A stretch of DNA of 49,696 bases from Firmicutes bacterium AM31-12AC (GTDB lineage Bacteria; Bacillota; Clostridia; Lachnospirales; Lachnospiraceae). Numbering within the stretch: position 1 is the first letter of the stretch; every line of letters starts with the position of its first letter. The stretch spans positions 1 to 49,696 of the forward strand of contig QUJA01000019.1 of assembly GCA_003480425.1 (NCBI GenBank), read 5' to 3'. The position numbers and the translations under genes were made by a program. Of this stretch, positions 1 to 8,675 are shown piece after piece. The notes beneath the pieces were generated by a model. That model saw only the letters and a list, made by a program, of their open reading frames with translations. It was not told the DNA's origin and did no database searches.

Positions 1-1
1 A

Positions 2-73
2 CAGTTTGCAAACCTGTACCGCCTCATAAAAAGCAGCGCCTCATTCGAAGAAGCTTTTAAGTTTGTGGGATAA
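2..73 (+). CDS. C-terminal end of an unidentified protein (partial at the left edge)
   Basis: An open frame enters from the left edge and ends at TAA 71-73. Its last 23 residues end in ASFEEAFKFVG and read like an ordinary amphipathic protein tail. I do not recognise the family. The stop lies only 24 bases from the stop of the convergent alcohol dehydrogenase, which is itself missing its C-terminal part. A rearrangement may therefore have brought these two ends together. The call rests on composition and length alone, so a chance open frame remains possible. Confidence 0.35.
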   Translation, partial: QFANLYRLIKSSASFEEAFKFVG

Positions 74-97
74 GTTTGTGCAAAATTCGATATTTGC

Positions 98-733
98 TCA
101 TTTATAGTTAATAAAATGAATACGTTCTTTATCTTTTTCACACATAATAATACGTTTTGGTTTCTTCAGCATAACGCAAAGCAATGTACAGATACCTGTA
201 GGACCAGCGCCTATGATCAACACCGTATCTTCCTCTGTAATTTCCGAAATACGTGTTGCCCAATAGCCGGTAGCAAGAACATCCCCTACCAGTAAGGCCT
301 GTCGGTCTGTAACTTCATCTGGTATTTTATTTAATCCCTGGTCTGCAAAAGGAACTCGCACATATTCTGCCTGTCCTCCATCTATACGACATCCAAGTGC
401 CCAGCCGCCATTTTCATCTGTGCAGTTATTTACATATCCTTTCTTACAGAAAAAACACTCTCCACAAAAAGTCTCTACATTTACAGTTACTCGGTCTCCC
501 GGTTTTACATGCGTGACAGCATTTCCAACCGCTTCGACAACTCCCACCATCTCATGCCCGATCGTTATTCCAGGAACCGCACGAGGAACACTTCCATGTT
601 TAATATGTAAATCACTTGAGCAAATGCTTGCGAGTGTCACTTTAACAATGGCATCGCGTTCATGCATAAGCAAAGGTTTTGGCTTTTCTTTTAATTCAAA
701 TTTTCCTTTTGAAACATATGTATAAGTCTGCAT
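98..733 (-). pseudogene. Zinc-dependent alcohol dehydrogenase, 3'-truncated
   Basis: Medium-chain zinc alcohol dehydrogenase, which oxidises an alcohol with NAD(P) in the cytoplasm. Visible are the catalytic-zinc region (CSSDLHIKHG, then GHEMVGVVEAVG), the structural-zinc cysteines (CGECFFC...NC) and the start of the Rossmann fold (IGAGPTG). The protein stops after about 211 residues, whereas the family usually has about 340-350, so the second half of the cofactor domain and the C-terminal catalytic strands are absent. None of the three frames downstream resumes the family sequence before the window edge. I start it at ATG 733, because GGGAGAGG sits just before it and the upstream in-frame ATG at 754 would place that ribosome-binding site inside the gene. 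It follows the DUF364 gene directly. It is probably non-functional; the family call is sure, its activity is not. Confidence 0.75.
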
Positions 734-755
734 TACTTTCTCTACCTCTCCCATA

Positions 756-1511
756 TTATTCGTATTTATCAGCGAAACAAACCCTCTTTAATCCAAGCAA
801 AGCTGCGGCTCCGGAAGCACTTGTTCCGAAAAATAATACTTCTGTATCAAGATTCAGATAATCTACAATTGACCCATTGCAAAGAGTACTTCCTGTGCAT
901 AAAATTAATTCAGCGTAAGAATCCCTGATTTCTTCCTTCATAACATTTCCATCTTCCACGCAAATTCCAAATTTGACTTGACCTATGTTATTCGGATTCA
1001 AATCCATTACCCGCACTTCATATTTACTTTTTGAAAGCATCTCCAACAAAGACGGCTGAAATCCCACTAAAGCAATTTTCTGAACATCCGGATAATTGGT
1101 TTCTAAAAACTGTTTCATATCTTGTGCACAAAGCTCCGGTCCTTCCTTGCGACAATGGACTGTTCCCTTACACATTCCCAAAGATGCCAAAACTGCATTC
1201 ATGGTTGCAATAAAAATGCCTCTGTCATGAGGATTATGTTCAATATCCATCTGCAAAATATCTTCCAGCATTCCTTCAAATGTCGATGGAGCATCTGTAA
1301 ACGCCTGCCCTTTGACACCTTTATATTCTGCCTGGATCATTACATCCTTCCCTGTGAGGATTGGATAATCTGTCCGTTTTGTCTTCCCGATTGCTTCTTC
1401 CGGTGTCAATGCATGACAAGAAACAGATAAATGGTCATTTTCAATCTGATGTTCTTTTAAAACCTGTTCAAAACGCTCTTTTAAAATTTCATACAATTCT
1501 TTTTTTGTCAT
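756..1511 (-). CDS. DUF4213/DUF364 protein (putative heavy-metal chelation family)
   Basis: About 251 residues. The N-terminal part (about 1-85) resembles DUF4213, with the run TGKDVMIQAEYKGVKGQAFT. The C-terminal part (about 95-250) resembles DUF364, with the family segments IFIATMNAVLASLG and GTVHC, followed by a Rossmann-like half (KIALVGFQPSLLEML, then ELILCTGSTLCNGS). The family has been suggested to handle metals or metal chelates, but no reaction is established. I prefer ATG 1511 over the farther upstream start, because the extra 15 residues (MGRRRQLFFGESERI) look untranslated and GAGAG precedes ATG 1511. It sits immediately upstream of the truncated alcohol dehydrogenase and probably shared its transcript. 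Confidence 0.75.
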   Translation of the reverse strand: MTKKELYEILKERFEQVLKEHQIENDHLSVSCHALTPEEAIGKTKRTDYPILTGKDVMIQAEYKGVKGQAFTDAPSTFEGMLEDILQMDIEHNPHDRGIFIATMNAVLASLGMCKGTVHCRKEGPELCAQDMKQFLETNYPDVQKIALVGFQPSLLEMLSKSKYEVRVMDLNPNNIGQVKFGICVEDGNVMKEEIRDSYAELILCTGSTLCNGSIVDYLNLDTEVLFFGTSASGAAALLGLKRVCFADKYE

Positions 1512-1595
1512 GATTCTCTCACTTTCCCCAAAAAACAATTGACGTCTTCGTCCCATTCCGATGTAAATAGTTTATCACTATCTACAATTTCCCAC

Positions 1596-2777
1596 CTATT
1601 TTTGTTCTAAAAGCACTACAGTCTCACAATGATCACAAAATGGGAACATATCCACAGGCTGAATACGTTTCACCTGATATCCATGCTTCGTTAAATATTT
1701 TAGATCTCGTGCCAACGTATCGGGTCCACATGAAATATATACCACTTTCTTCGGATTCAACTTCACAACAGATGATAAGAATTTCACATCACTTCCTGCT
1801 CTAGGAGGATCCATAAAAACTACATCTGCCTTTTGATCATTCTCTGCCATCTTCACCATAAACTCACCAGCATCTCCCTGTCGGAATTCTGCGTTTGTGA
1901 TATGATTTTCTTTTGCATTGATTTTGGCATCTTTTACGGCATCTTTATTTAGCTCTACCCCAATCACTTTCTTTACATGCTTTGCTGCGATCAAACTGAT
2001 TGTTCCAATACCGCAGTAAGCATCAATAATTGTTTCTTTTCCTTTCAATCCTGCATATTCAATTGCTGTGTTATACAAAATTTCTGTCTGCACCGGATTG
2101 ACCTGATAAAATGATTTTGGTGAAATGCGAAATGTACATCCGCACAGTTCATCTTTAATAAATCCAGGCCCATAAATCGGTTTTTCTTTTTCACCTAAAA
2201 CCATACTTGTTTTTTTATCATTCACATTTAATACAACCGTTGTAATCTCCGGATGTTCTTTTCGAAGTGCTTTCACAAAATTATTTTTTGATGGAAGAAT
2301 CGGAGAGCCTAAAACAAGGATTACCATAATTTCCCCGCTTTTAAATCCTCTACGGACCATAACATGACGAAGCAATCCGTACCCTGTATCCTCATCATAA
2401 GTTTTAATTTTAAAAGATTTCAGTAGGTTTTTAATTGTATGAATAATTTCCTGGCTTTTCTGATCTTCAATAAGACAATTTTCTACCGGTACAACTCGAT
2501 GACTTTTCGCTTCATATGTTCCGGAAATGATGTTTCCCCTTCTGTCACGATCAAACACTGCATGTACTTTATTTCTATAGTAATATGGATTTTTCATTCC
2601 TATGATTGGTTCTACTTTTCCATAACCACCCAACAAAGACTCTTCCTGTCTTTGTTTTTTCTGCAACTGCTTATGATATGACATTCCCTGATACTGACAG
2701 CTTCCACATTTTTTCGAAATTGAACAGACTGCCTGTTCTGTTGATTTTTTCTTATTTTTTCCTTGTTCTGATTTCAT
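1596..2777 (-). CDS. rlmD: 23S rRNA (uracil-C5)-methyltransferase, RlmD/RumA family
   Basis: SAM-dependent methyltransferase that makes 5-methyluridine in 23S rRNA. It carries an N-terminal cysteine cluster (KKCGSCQYQG) typical of the Fe-S-binding members, but no clear TRAM domain, as is common for the shorter Firmicutes forms. The C-terminal half has the SAM fold: FYQVNP, then DAYCGIGTISL, then DPPRAG. The catalytic cysteine segment ISCGPDTLARD and the terminal CDHCETV follow. Length (393 residues) fits the short form. It begins 10 bases after mntP behind AGAGGTAG, so the two are probably co-transcribed. Which uridine it modifies cannot be read from the sequence; Gram-positive relatives (RlmCD) can modify two sites. 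Confidence 0.9.
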   Translation of the reverse strand: MKSEQGKNKKKSTEQAVCSISKKCGSCQYQGMSYHKQLQKKQRQEESLLGGYGKVEPIIGMKNPYYYRNKVHAVFDRDRRGNIISGTYEAKSHRVVPVENCLIEDQKSQEIIHTIKNLLKSFKIKTYDEDTGYGLLRHVMVRRGFKSGEIMVILVLGSPILPSKNNFVKALRKEHPEITTVVLNVNDKKTSMVLGEKEKPIYGPGFIKDELCGCTFRISPKSFYQVNPVQTEILYNTAIEYAGLKGKETIIDAYCGIGTISLIAAKHVKKVIGVELNKDAVKDAKINAKENHITNAEFRQGDAGEFMVKMAENDQKADVVFMDPPRAGSDVKFLSSVVKLNPKKVVYISCGPDTLARDLKYLTKHGYQVKRIQPVDMFPFCDHCETVVLLEQK

Positions 2778-2787
2778 TTATCTACCT

Positions 2788-3345
2788 CTATAAAATTCCA
2801 ATGCCTTCTAACAGAATCTTCAACCCGATTAAAATCAAAATGATTCCACCACATAATTCTGCTTTTGATTTATATTTTGTTCCAAATATACTTCCGATTT
2901 TTATTCCTGCCGCTGAACAGACAAATGTTACAACTCCGATAAATACGACTGCCGGTATAATTGCAACCTTCAAAAAAGCAAATGTCACGCCAACTGCCAG
3001 TGCATCAATACTCGTCGCAACCGCAAGCAAAAACATTGTTTTTATATCCATTGTATCATTTGACTCTTCCTCTTCCCCCAATGATTCTTTTATCATACTT
3101 CCGCCGATAAACAACAATAGTATAAATGCAACCCAGTGATCATACTGTGTCAGTTTTTCAGCAAAAAAACGACCTGCAAAATATCCGATCAATGGCATCA
3201 ATGCCTGAAAGCCTCCAAACCACGCCCCTGCAATTGCCATATGTTTCTTCTGGATCTTTCCCAGTGATAATCCTTTGCAAATCGATACTGCAAAAGCATC
3301 CATAGAAAGGCCAACTGCTAAAATAAAAAGCTCTAAAATGTTCAT
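2788..3345 (-). CDS. mntP: Manganese efflux pump MntP
   Basis: Small inner-membrane Mn(II) exporter of about 185 residues with six predicted helices in two homologous halves. Each half carries the paired acidic signature: LSMDAFAVSICKG near residues 15-27 and ATSIDALAVGVTFA in the second half. I start at ATG 3345, because AGAGGAATAAACC precedes it. The longer frame to 3429 would add a basic stretch that overlaps the stem-loop at 3376-3415. The gap between rseP and mntP is about 87 bases. That is too short for a full yybP-ykoY manganese riboswitch plus its own promoter, and I see no such element. Confidence 0.92.
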   Translation of the reverse strand: MNILELFILAVGLSMDAFAVSICKGLSLGKIQKKHMAIAGAWFGGFQALMPLIGYFAGRFFAEKLTQYDHWVAFILLLFIGGSMIKESLGEEEESNDTMDIKTMFLLAVATSIDALAVGVTFAFLKVAIIPAVVFIGVVTFVCSAAGIKIGSIFGTKYKSKAELCGGIILILIGLKILLEGIGIL

Positions 3346-3375
3346 TGGTTTATTCCTCTTCTTTCGTTTGAACAT

Positions 3376-3415
3376 AAGAAAACTCATAGACAACCTTTTC
3401 GTATTGTCCATGAGT
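3376..3415 (-). terminator. Stem-loop terminator or attenuator between rseP and mntP
   Basis: On the minus strand a 12-base arm (ACTCATGGACAA) pairs with TTGTCTATGAGT across a 10-base loop, with one mismatch, and is followed by TTTCTT. It lies after the rseP stop and before the mntP ribosome-binding site. It probably ends most transcripts of the pyrH-rseP run, with some read-through. Confidence 0.7.
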
Positions 3416-3432
3416 CCCATCATTTTCAATTT

Positions 3433-4467
3433 TTAGAAAATTCTCATAATGTCATTATACATAACAACCACCATTAATATCATTAACAATGCGAATCCTG
3501 CAAAATGAACCATTCCTTCTTTTTCCGGCGGAATACGTTTTCCTCGAATGGCTTCGATAAACAAAAATATCAAGCGTCCACCATCTAATGCCGGAAATGG
3601 TATGAGATTCATCACACCTAAGTTTGCTGTCAACAAAATCCCGATATTTAAAATATTCAGCCATACCACCTGCATTCCCGCTGGTTTTGCCTGTTGATAT
3701 GCATTGTCTACTACCGATACGATTCCGACAGGTCCTGACATCTGATTGATTCCAACCTGTCCGCTAAGCAACATTTTTAAGCATTCGAAAGTATAAGATA
3801 TCCAGTATTTCACTGTATAGGCACCATATTTTAATGTTCCGAAAATCCCCGGTTTTGTACGCTCACCAATACTTACGATACCAAGTCTGGCATAGGAATC
3901 ATTTTCCAATTGTTTTGCCACCAGTTCTGCGGTATGCGTTTTTCCATCACGTTCATATGTGACAGACAATGCATCGCCCTCTTTTGTTGAAAAATTATAC
4001 AATGTAATTTCTTCCCACAAATGAATACTATGACCATTGATCTTTGTGATAACATCCCCTGCCTGTAATCCTTGTTCCGCAGCGGAATACCCTGTTTCTA
4101 CTGCACCTATTTCCGGTGAATGATACCCAATCCATCCAACCAGAATAATACAAAGAATCCATGCCAGTATGAAATTAAATATCGGTCCTGCTGCAATAAC
4201 AGAAATTCTTGCCCAGACGGATTTACTATTGAAACTACCTTCCGCTGTATCATCCGCATCGTCCTCTCCCATCATGCATGCACCGCCCAGAGGAAGCAAT
4301 TTCAGAGAAAATTTTGTCTCTCCAATCTGCTTCCCAATCAATGTCGGTCCCATGCCCAATGAGAACTCATCGACTCGGATTTTATTTGCTTTGGCAAGCA
4401 AAAAATGACCTAATTCATGAAAAATTACAATTGCACTAAATAATAAAATCGCAATGATTATACCCAT
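3433..4467 (-). CDS. rseP: RIP metalloprotease RseP (site-2 protease)
   Basis: Membrane zinc protease that cuts anti-sigma factors and leftover signal peptides within the membrane. The N-terminal helix carries the HExxH motif (HELGHFLLA, residues about 17-25). A single PDZ domain (about 120-205) follows (GLQAGDVITKINGH). The C-terminal membrane segment holds the third zinc ligand in NLIPFPALDGGR. The 344-residue length is typical of single-PDZ Firmicutes proteins. The gene overlaps the dxr stop codon by one base (TAATG), which points to translational coupling in this conserved run. Confidence 0.95.
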   Translation of the reverse strand: MGIIIAILLFSAIVIFHELGHFLLAKANKIRVDEFSLGMGPTLIGKQIGETKFSLKLLPLGGACMMGEDDADDTAEGSFNSKSVWARISVIAAGPIFNFILAWILCIILVGWIGYHSPEIGAVETGYSAAEQGLQAGDVITKINGHSIHLWEEITLYNFSTKEGDALSVTYERDGKTHTAELVAKQLENDSYARLGIVSIGERTKPGIFGTLKYGAYTVKYWISYTFECLKMLLSGQVGINQMSGPVGIVSVVDNAYQQAKPAGMQVVWLNILNIGILLTANLGVMNLIPFPALDGGRLIFLFIEAIRGKRIPPEKEGMVHFAGFALLMILMVVVMYNDIMRIF

Positions 4468-5621
4468 TAATTACCACCTTTATATTTTGCTAAAATATAT
4501 TCATACGTTTCCTGCTCTGTAGCCAGAATTTCCGGTATTGTTGGATTTACAATATTTTTATGATGCTCCATACACTCCCGGATAATTTCTGGAATCTGCA
4601 GATATCGAATCTCACGATTCAAAAACATTGCAACCGCTTTTTCGTTCGCAGCATTGAGTACTGTTGGAAGCGAGCCACCGATTCTTCCTGCTTCATAAGC
4701 AAGTTTCAATCCATAAAATGTTTCCATATCCGGTTTCTCAAATGTAATCTGAGTCAATGTTTCAAAATCCAATCTTTCCCCCGGTAAATATCTTCTCTCT
4801 GGGTAATATAATGCATACTGGATTGGAAGCTTCATATCTGGTGTACCTAACTGTGCGATCACCGCTCCATCCTCATATTCTACCATTGAGTGGATAATAC
4901 TTTGTGGCTGTACAACCACCTGCACCTGATCTACATTTACATCAAACAGCCATTTTGCTTCTATAACTTCCAGCCCCTTATTGACCATGGTTGAAGAATC
5001 AATTGTAATCTTTCTTCCCATTGCCCAGTTCGGATGTTTTAATGCATCTTCGACCTGTATATGCTCCAGTTCCTCACGCTTTCTTCCTCTAAACGGACCT
5101 CCGGAAGCAGTCAGTAAGATTTTGTGTAATGCCTTTTCCTGTCCTCCTTGTAGAGACTGGAATATTGCACTATGTTCACTGTCTACAGGTAAAATTGATA
5201 CCCCATATTCTTTTGCCAGAGGCATGATAATATGTCCTGCTGTAACAAGAGTTTCCTTATTGGCAAGCGCGATATCTTTTCCGGCTTTGATAGCTTCGAT
5301 CGTTGGAAGGATTCCTATCATCCCCACAATTGCTGTTACAAGAATCTCAGATTCTTCTATTGCCGCTACCTCAAGCAAACCATCCATTCCTGTTACAACC
5401 TTAACATTCAAATCCTGAATATTATTCTTTAATTCAGCTGCTTTCTTTTCATTCCATACAGCAGCCAGCTTTGGATGAAATTCTCGAATCTGCTTTTCCA
5501 AAAGTTCTATATTATTCCCCGCTGCCAAAGCAACGACATCCAAATCTCCATTTGTTCTTGCCACTTCCAATGTCTGTGTACCTATAGAACCTGTTGAACC
5601 TAATATTGCTATTTTTTTCAT
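4467..5621 (-). CDS. dxr: 1-deoxy-D-xylulose 5-phosphate reductoisomerase
   Basis: Second enzyme of the MEP isoprenoid pathway: converts DXP to MEP with NADPH and a divalent metal. The N-terminal Rossmann motif is GSTGSIGTQTLEV. The metal-binding acidic residues lie in PVDSEHSAIFQ, followed by the SGGPF loop and the NWAMGRKITIDS segment. About 384 residues, the usual size. I start at ATG 5621, behind AGGTGAG; the in-frame GTG nine bases upstream lies within that site. It feeds precursors to UppS, encoded in the same run. The MEP pathway is the expected route in Clostridia. Confidence 0.96.
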   Translation of the reverse strand: MKKIAILGSTGSIGTQTLEVARTNGDLDVVALAAGNNIELLEKQIREFHPKLAAVWNEKKAAELKNNIQDLNVKVVTGMDGLLEVAAIEESEILVTAIVGMIGILPTIEAIKAGKDIALANKETLVTAGHIIMPLAKEYGVSILPVDSEHSAIFQSLQGGQEKALHKILLTASGGPFRGRKREELEHIQVEDALKHPNWAMGRKITIDSSTMVNKGLEVIEAKWLFDVNVDQVQVVVQPQSIIHSMVEYEDGAVIAQLGTPDMKLPIQYALYYPERRYLPGERLDFETLTQITFEKPDMETFYGLKLAYEAGRIGGSLPTVLNAANEKAVAMFLNREIRYLQIPEIIRECMEHHKNIVNPTIPEILATEQETYEYILAKYKGGN

Positions 5622-5690
5622 TATACTCACCTATTATTCTCTTTATATCTAAATTATATCTCGCATATTGCTACATACTTTTTCTTATAT

Positions 5691-6503
5691 TTACAAAATA
5701 TTAGACAAGAAATATATCAATGGTGCTGTAATAATAACACTGTCAAATCGATCCAGGATACCACCATGCCCCGGTATCAGCTTTCCATAATCTTTAATAT
5801 TATAATTTCTCTTTATCGCAGAAGCTGCCAGATCACCGATCTGTGAAATCGCACCGCCTGCTGCTCCGATAATTGCAAATTCAGCAACACCGACGCCTGC
5901 ACCGCCCCATTTATTGATTGCAAGTGCATAGAGAACTCCGATCAACGCTGCTCCGACAATTCCGCCGATTCCGCCTTCTACAGATTTCTTTGGACTTAGT
6001 ACCGGTGCCATTTTATGTTTTCCGATCAACATACCGACACAATATGCACATGTATCACATCCCCATGCACAGATAAATACAAGCCATACTTTAAATACTC
6101 CGCCAACTTCAATTCGGATCTGATAGATATATGAAAGCATAACAGCAACATAGAACAATCCAAAATATGCAGCCATCAACTGATCTGCATGATATGTTGG
6201 ATATGCGAAAACCATAATTGCCATAAGACAGATTAAATATCCTAAGAACAACATCATAAACCAGTCATGATTACCTTTTGATAGCAAGGAACTCATGTAT
6301 AACAAAACATAATATCCTATGGTAAATAAATACCCACATATTCCCAATGGTTTTTTTTCAATTTTGAACACCTTGTAAAGTTCACTCAGTCCGATCAGAC
6401 TGATGACTAAAACAGTTCCAAATAAAATATTTCCACCTGAAATAATTGTGATCAACGCAATGATCACTAATAATATTCCACTCAACAAACGTGTCTTAAA
6501 CAT
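5691..6503 (-). CDS. cdsA: Phosphatidate cytidylyltransferase
   Basis: Integral membrane enzyme that makes CDP-diacylglycerol from phosphatidate and CTP for phospholipid synthesis. It has seven to eight hydrophobic segments over 270 residues. The C-terminal family signature is complete: SAIKRNYNIKDYG, followed by LIPGHGGILDRFDS. The ATG overlaps the uppS stop by 8 bases, so translation is probably coupled. The 69-base gap to dxr downstream shows no terminator. Confidence 0.95.
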   Translation of the reverse strand: MFKTRLLSGILLVIIALITIISGGNILFGTVLVISLIGLSELYKVFKIEKKPLGICGYLFTIGYYVLLYMSSLLSKGNHDWFMMLFLGYLICLMAIMVFAYPTYHADQLMAAYFGLFYVAVMLSYIYQIRIEVGGVFKVWLVFICAWGCDTCAYCVGMLIGKHKMAPVLSPKKSVEGGIGGIVGAALIGVLYALAINKWGGAGVGVAEFAIIGAAGGAISQIGDLAASAIKRNYNIKDYGKLIPGHGGILDRFDSVIITAPLIYFLSNIL

Positions 6504-7212
6504 TCTGATCCTCCTTTATTCCTCCGAAACGACGATCTCTATTATTATATTGTTCGATTGCACGGATCAATTCCTCTTTTGTAAAATCAGGCCAAGGAAC
6601 ATCTGTAAAATAAAACTCTGAATAAGCAAGCTGCCATAACAGATAATTTGACAAACGCTGTTCTCCACTTGTACGGATCAGCAGATCCGGATCTGGAATA
6701 TCCCAGGTATCTAAATATGAACTATACAATTTTTCATCTATATCTTTCGGATCTACTTTACCATCTACACAATCCTGAGCTACTTTTCGCACAGCGCGGA
6801 CAATTTCATCACGGCTTCCGTAATTTAATGCAATTGTAAAGTTCAATCCTCCGTTATCTTTACTTGCTTCTTCCAATTCATGGATACGTTTTTTAATATC
6901 ATCATCTAAAGGGGCGATATCTCCGATCACGCGAATCTTCATATCGTTTTTCTTCGCTGTCTTCAGACATGTTTTCATATAATTACGAAGTAATGTCATC
7001 AAAGCATCGACCTCTGATTTTGGGCGATTCCAGTTCTCTGTAGAAAACGCATAAACAGTCAGATATTTAATTCCCATTCTCCACGCTTCTTCACAGATAC
7101 GCTCTACATTCTTACTTCCCTGTGCATGTCCATAATTTCTAGGCATTCCTTTTGCCTTTGCCCAACGTCCATTTCCATCCAGAATAATGGCTACATGTTG
7201 TGGTACATTCAT
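6496..7212 (-). CDS. uppS: Isoprenyl transferase (undecaprenyl diphosphate synthase)
   Basis: Cis-prenyltransferase that builds the C55 lipid carrier for cell-wall synthesis. The catalytic Asp and diphosphate-binding motif is HVAIILDGNGRWAK at the N-terminus. Later family segments are STENWNRP, INYGSRDEIVRA-like (here LNYGSRDEIVRA), LIRTSGEQRLSNYLLWQ and FTDVPWPDF. I start at ATG 7212 (238 residues), because AAGGAGG lies six bases upstream. The longer frame to 7257 would add an unrelated cysteine-containing stretch. Confidence 0.96.
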   Translation of the reverse strand: MNVPQHVAIILDGNGRWAKAKGMPRNYGHAQGSKNVERICEEAWRMGIKYLTVYAFSTENWNRPKSEVDALMTLLRNYMKTCLKTAKKNDMKIRVIGDIAPLDDDIKKRIHELEEASKDNGGLNFTIALNYGSRDEIVRAVRKVAQDCVDGKVDPKDIDEKLYSSYLDTWDIPDPDLLIRTSGEQRLSNYLLWQLAYSEFYFTDVPWPDFTKEELIRAIEQYNNRDRRFGGIKEDQNV

Positions 7213-7278
7213 AGTTTTCCTCCTTGCTAAGTACATACAGCATAAGAGGGGCTGCAATAACTGCGCCCCTCCATATAA

Positions 7279-7830
7279 TTAGACAGTCATGACTTCTTTT
7301 GTCTTCACATCTACTGCTACATCAATTTCTTTGATGTATTTATCTGTTAATTTCTGAAGCTGTTCTTCCAGATCTTTAATCTCATCCTCTGAAATATCAC
7401 TTCCTTTTAATTTCTTGAACGCATCGTTTCCATCACGACGAATGTTACGGATTGCAACTTTTGCGCCTTCTCCTTTTTTCTTAACATCTTTTGCAAGCTC
7501 TTTTCTTCGCTCTTCTGTAAGCTCTGGGAAGATCAAACGAATGCTTGTTCCGTCATTTGTAGGATTAATGCCGATATCAGATACAAGAATTGCTTTTTCG
7601 ATTTCCTTAAGCAGGCTCTTCTCCCATGGCTGAATCTGGATCATACGAGCTTCTGGTACAGATACGTTAGCAACCTGCTGGATTGGTGTTGGTGAACCAT
7701 AATAATCTACTGCAAGCTTATCCAATACATGTGGATTCGCACGTCCTGCACGAATTGTTGCAAGCTCACTGTTCAGGCTGTTAATTGATTTCGTCATCTT
7801 GTCGTCGTATACTTTCAATTGTTCGTTCAT
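7279..7830 (-). CDS. frr: Ribosome recycling factor
   Basis: Splits post-termination ribosomes together with EF-G. The 183-residue protein is full length and shows the standard landmarks: LATIRAGRANPHVLD in the first helix, then VDYYGSPTPIQQVANVSVPEAR, the GTSIRLIFPELTEERR segment and the helical arm IRNIRRDGNDAFK. It lies 18 bases after pyrH and is preceded by AAAGGAATT. The pyrH-frr pair is conserved across bacteria. Confidence 0.97.
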   Translation of the reverse strand: MNEQLKVYDDKMTKSINSLNSELATIRAGRANPHVLDKLAVDYYGSPTPIQQVANVSVPEARMIQIQPWEKSLLKEIEKAILVSDIGINPTNDGTSIRLIFPELTEERRKELAKDVKKKGEGAKVAIRNIRRDGNDAFKKLKGSDISEDEIKDLEEQLQKLTDKYIKEIDVAVDVKTKEVMTV

Positions 7831-7848
7831 ATCTTATTAATTCCTTTC

Positions 7849-8544
7849 TTATACAGTTACTTTTGTTCCTGTAAATGTTCCACTCATTGTCTCAACAATA
7901 CTGTTCTCTTCATTCAGTCCGAAAACAAGCATCGGCATCTTATTCTCCATACAAAGAATGGATGCTGTCATATCAACTGCTGCGAGCTTCTGATCAATAA
8001 CATCCTGAATTGAAATCTCATCATACTTTTTCGCTTCCGGATTCACCTTCGGATCACTGTCGTAAATTCCATCGATTGCTTTTGCAAGAAGCATTGCATC
8101 TGCTTCAATCTCGATTGCACGAAGTACTGCACCTGTATCTGTTGAAAAATATGGATGTCCTGTACCGCCTGCGAAGAAAATTACTTTGCCTTCTTCTAAT
8201 GAAGCAAGTGCTGCATCTTTTGAGAATAATGATGTAAATGCTCCACATACAAATGGTGTGAAAATCTCTGTCTTCATACCTACATGTCTGAAAATATCTG
8301 ATACATAAATACAGTTCATAACTGTTGCAAGCATACCAATCTGATCTGCTTTCGTACGGTCAATTGTTTCACTTGTACGACCTCTCCAGAAGTTACCTCC
8401 TCCTGTTACAATCGCAATCTGATAACCTTCATCAACTAAAGTTTTGACCTGCTTTGCCACTCCGATACAAGTAGCTTCATCAAACCCTGTTTTTTTATCT
8501 CCGGCAAGTGCTTCGCCGCTAAGTTTTAAGAGTACTCTTTTCAT
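7849..8544 (-). CDS. pyrH: UMP kinase
   Basis: Phosphorylates UMP to UDP with ATP in pyrimidine nucleotide synthesis. This is the amino-acid-kinase fold with LKLSGEALAG at the N-terminus, VTGGGNFWRGR, and the nucleotide-binding TGHPYFSTDTGAVLRA segment followed by DGIYDSDPK. It has 231 residues, the usual size. AAGGAGCAG precedes the ATG. It is the first gene of the run and has its own promoter at 8618-8646. Confidence 0.96.
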   Translation of the reverse strand: MKRVLLKLSGEALAGDKKTGFDEATCIGVAKQVKTLVDEGYQIAIVTGGGNFWRGRTSETIDRTKADQIGMLATVMNCIYVSDIFRHVGMKTEIFTPFVCGAFTSLFSKDAALASLEEGKVIFFAGGTGHPYFSTDTGAVLRAIEIEADAMLLAKAIDGIYDSDPKVNPEAKKYDEISIQDVIDQKLAAVDMTASILCMENKMPMLVFGLNEENSIVETMSGTFTGTKVTV

Positions 8545-8617
8545 AACAATCTGCTCCTTAACGTATTCCGATAGAAAAATAATTTATCATTTTTCTATAT
8601 TTAGATTTATAAATTGA

Positions 8618-8646
8618 AGTATACCATATCTTTTCTATTTTGTCAT
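8618..8646 (-). promoter_or_regulatory. Sigma-A promoter upstream of pyrH
   Basis: On the minus strand ATGACA is followed by a 17-base spacer and TATACT. The spacer ends in TGG, giving an extended -10 (TGGTATACT). It lies about 75 bases from the pyrH start. Very similar elements precede thrH and the asparaginase gene in this window. Confidence 0.75.
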
Positions 8647-8675
8647 GTATATATCGTTCTTCTTTATATGGTTTT

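Noticed and set aside
3346..3432. Manganese (yybP-ykoY) riboswitch before mntP
   Set aside because: The gap is too short and holds a simple terminator hairpin without the conserved loops.
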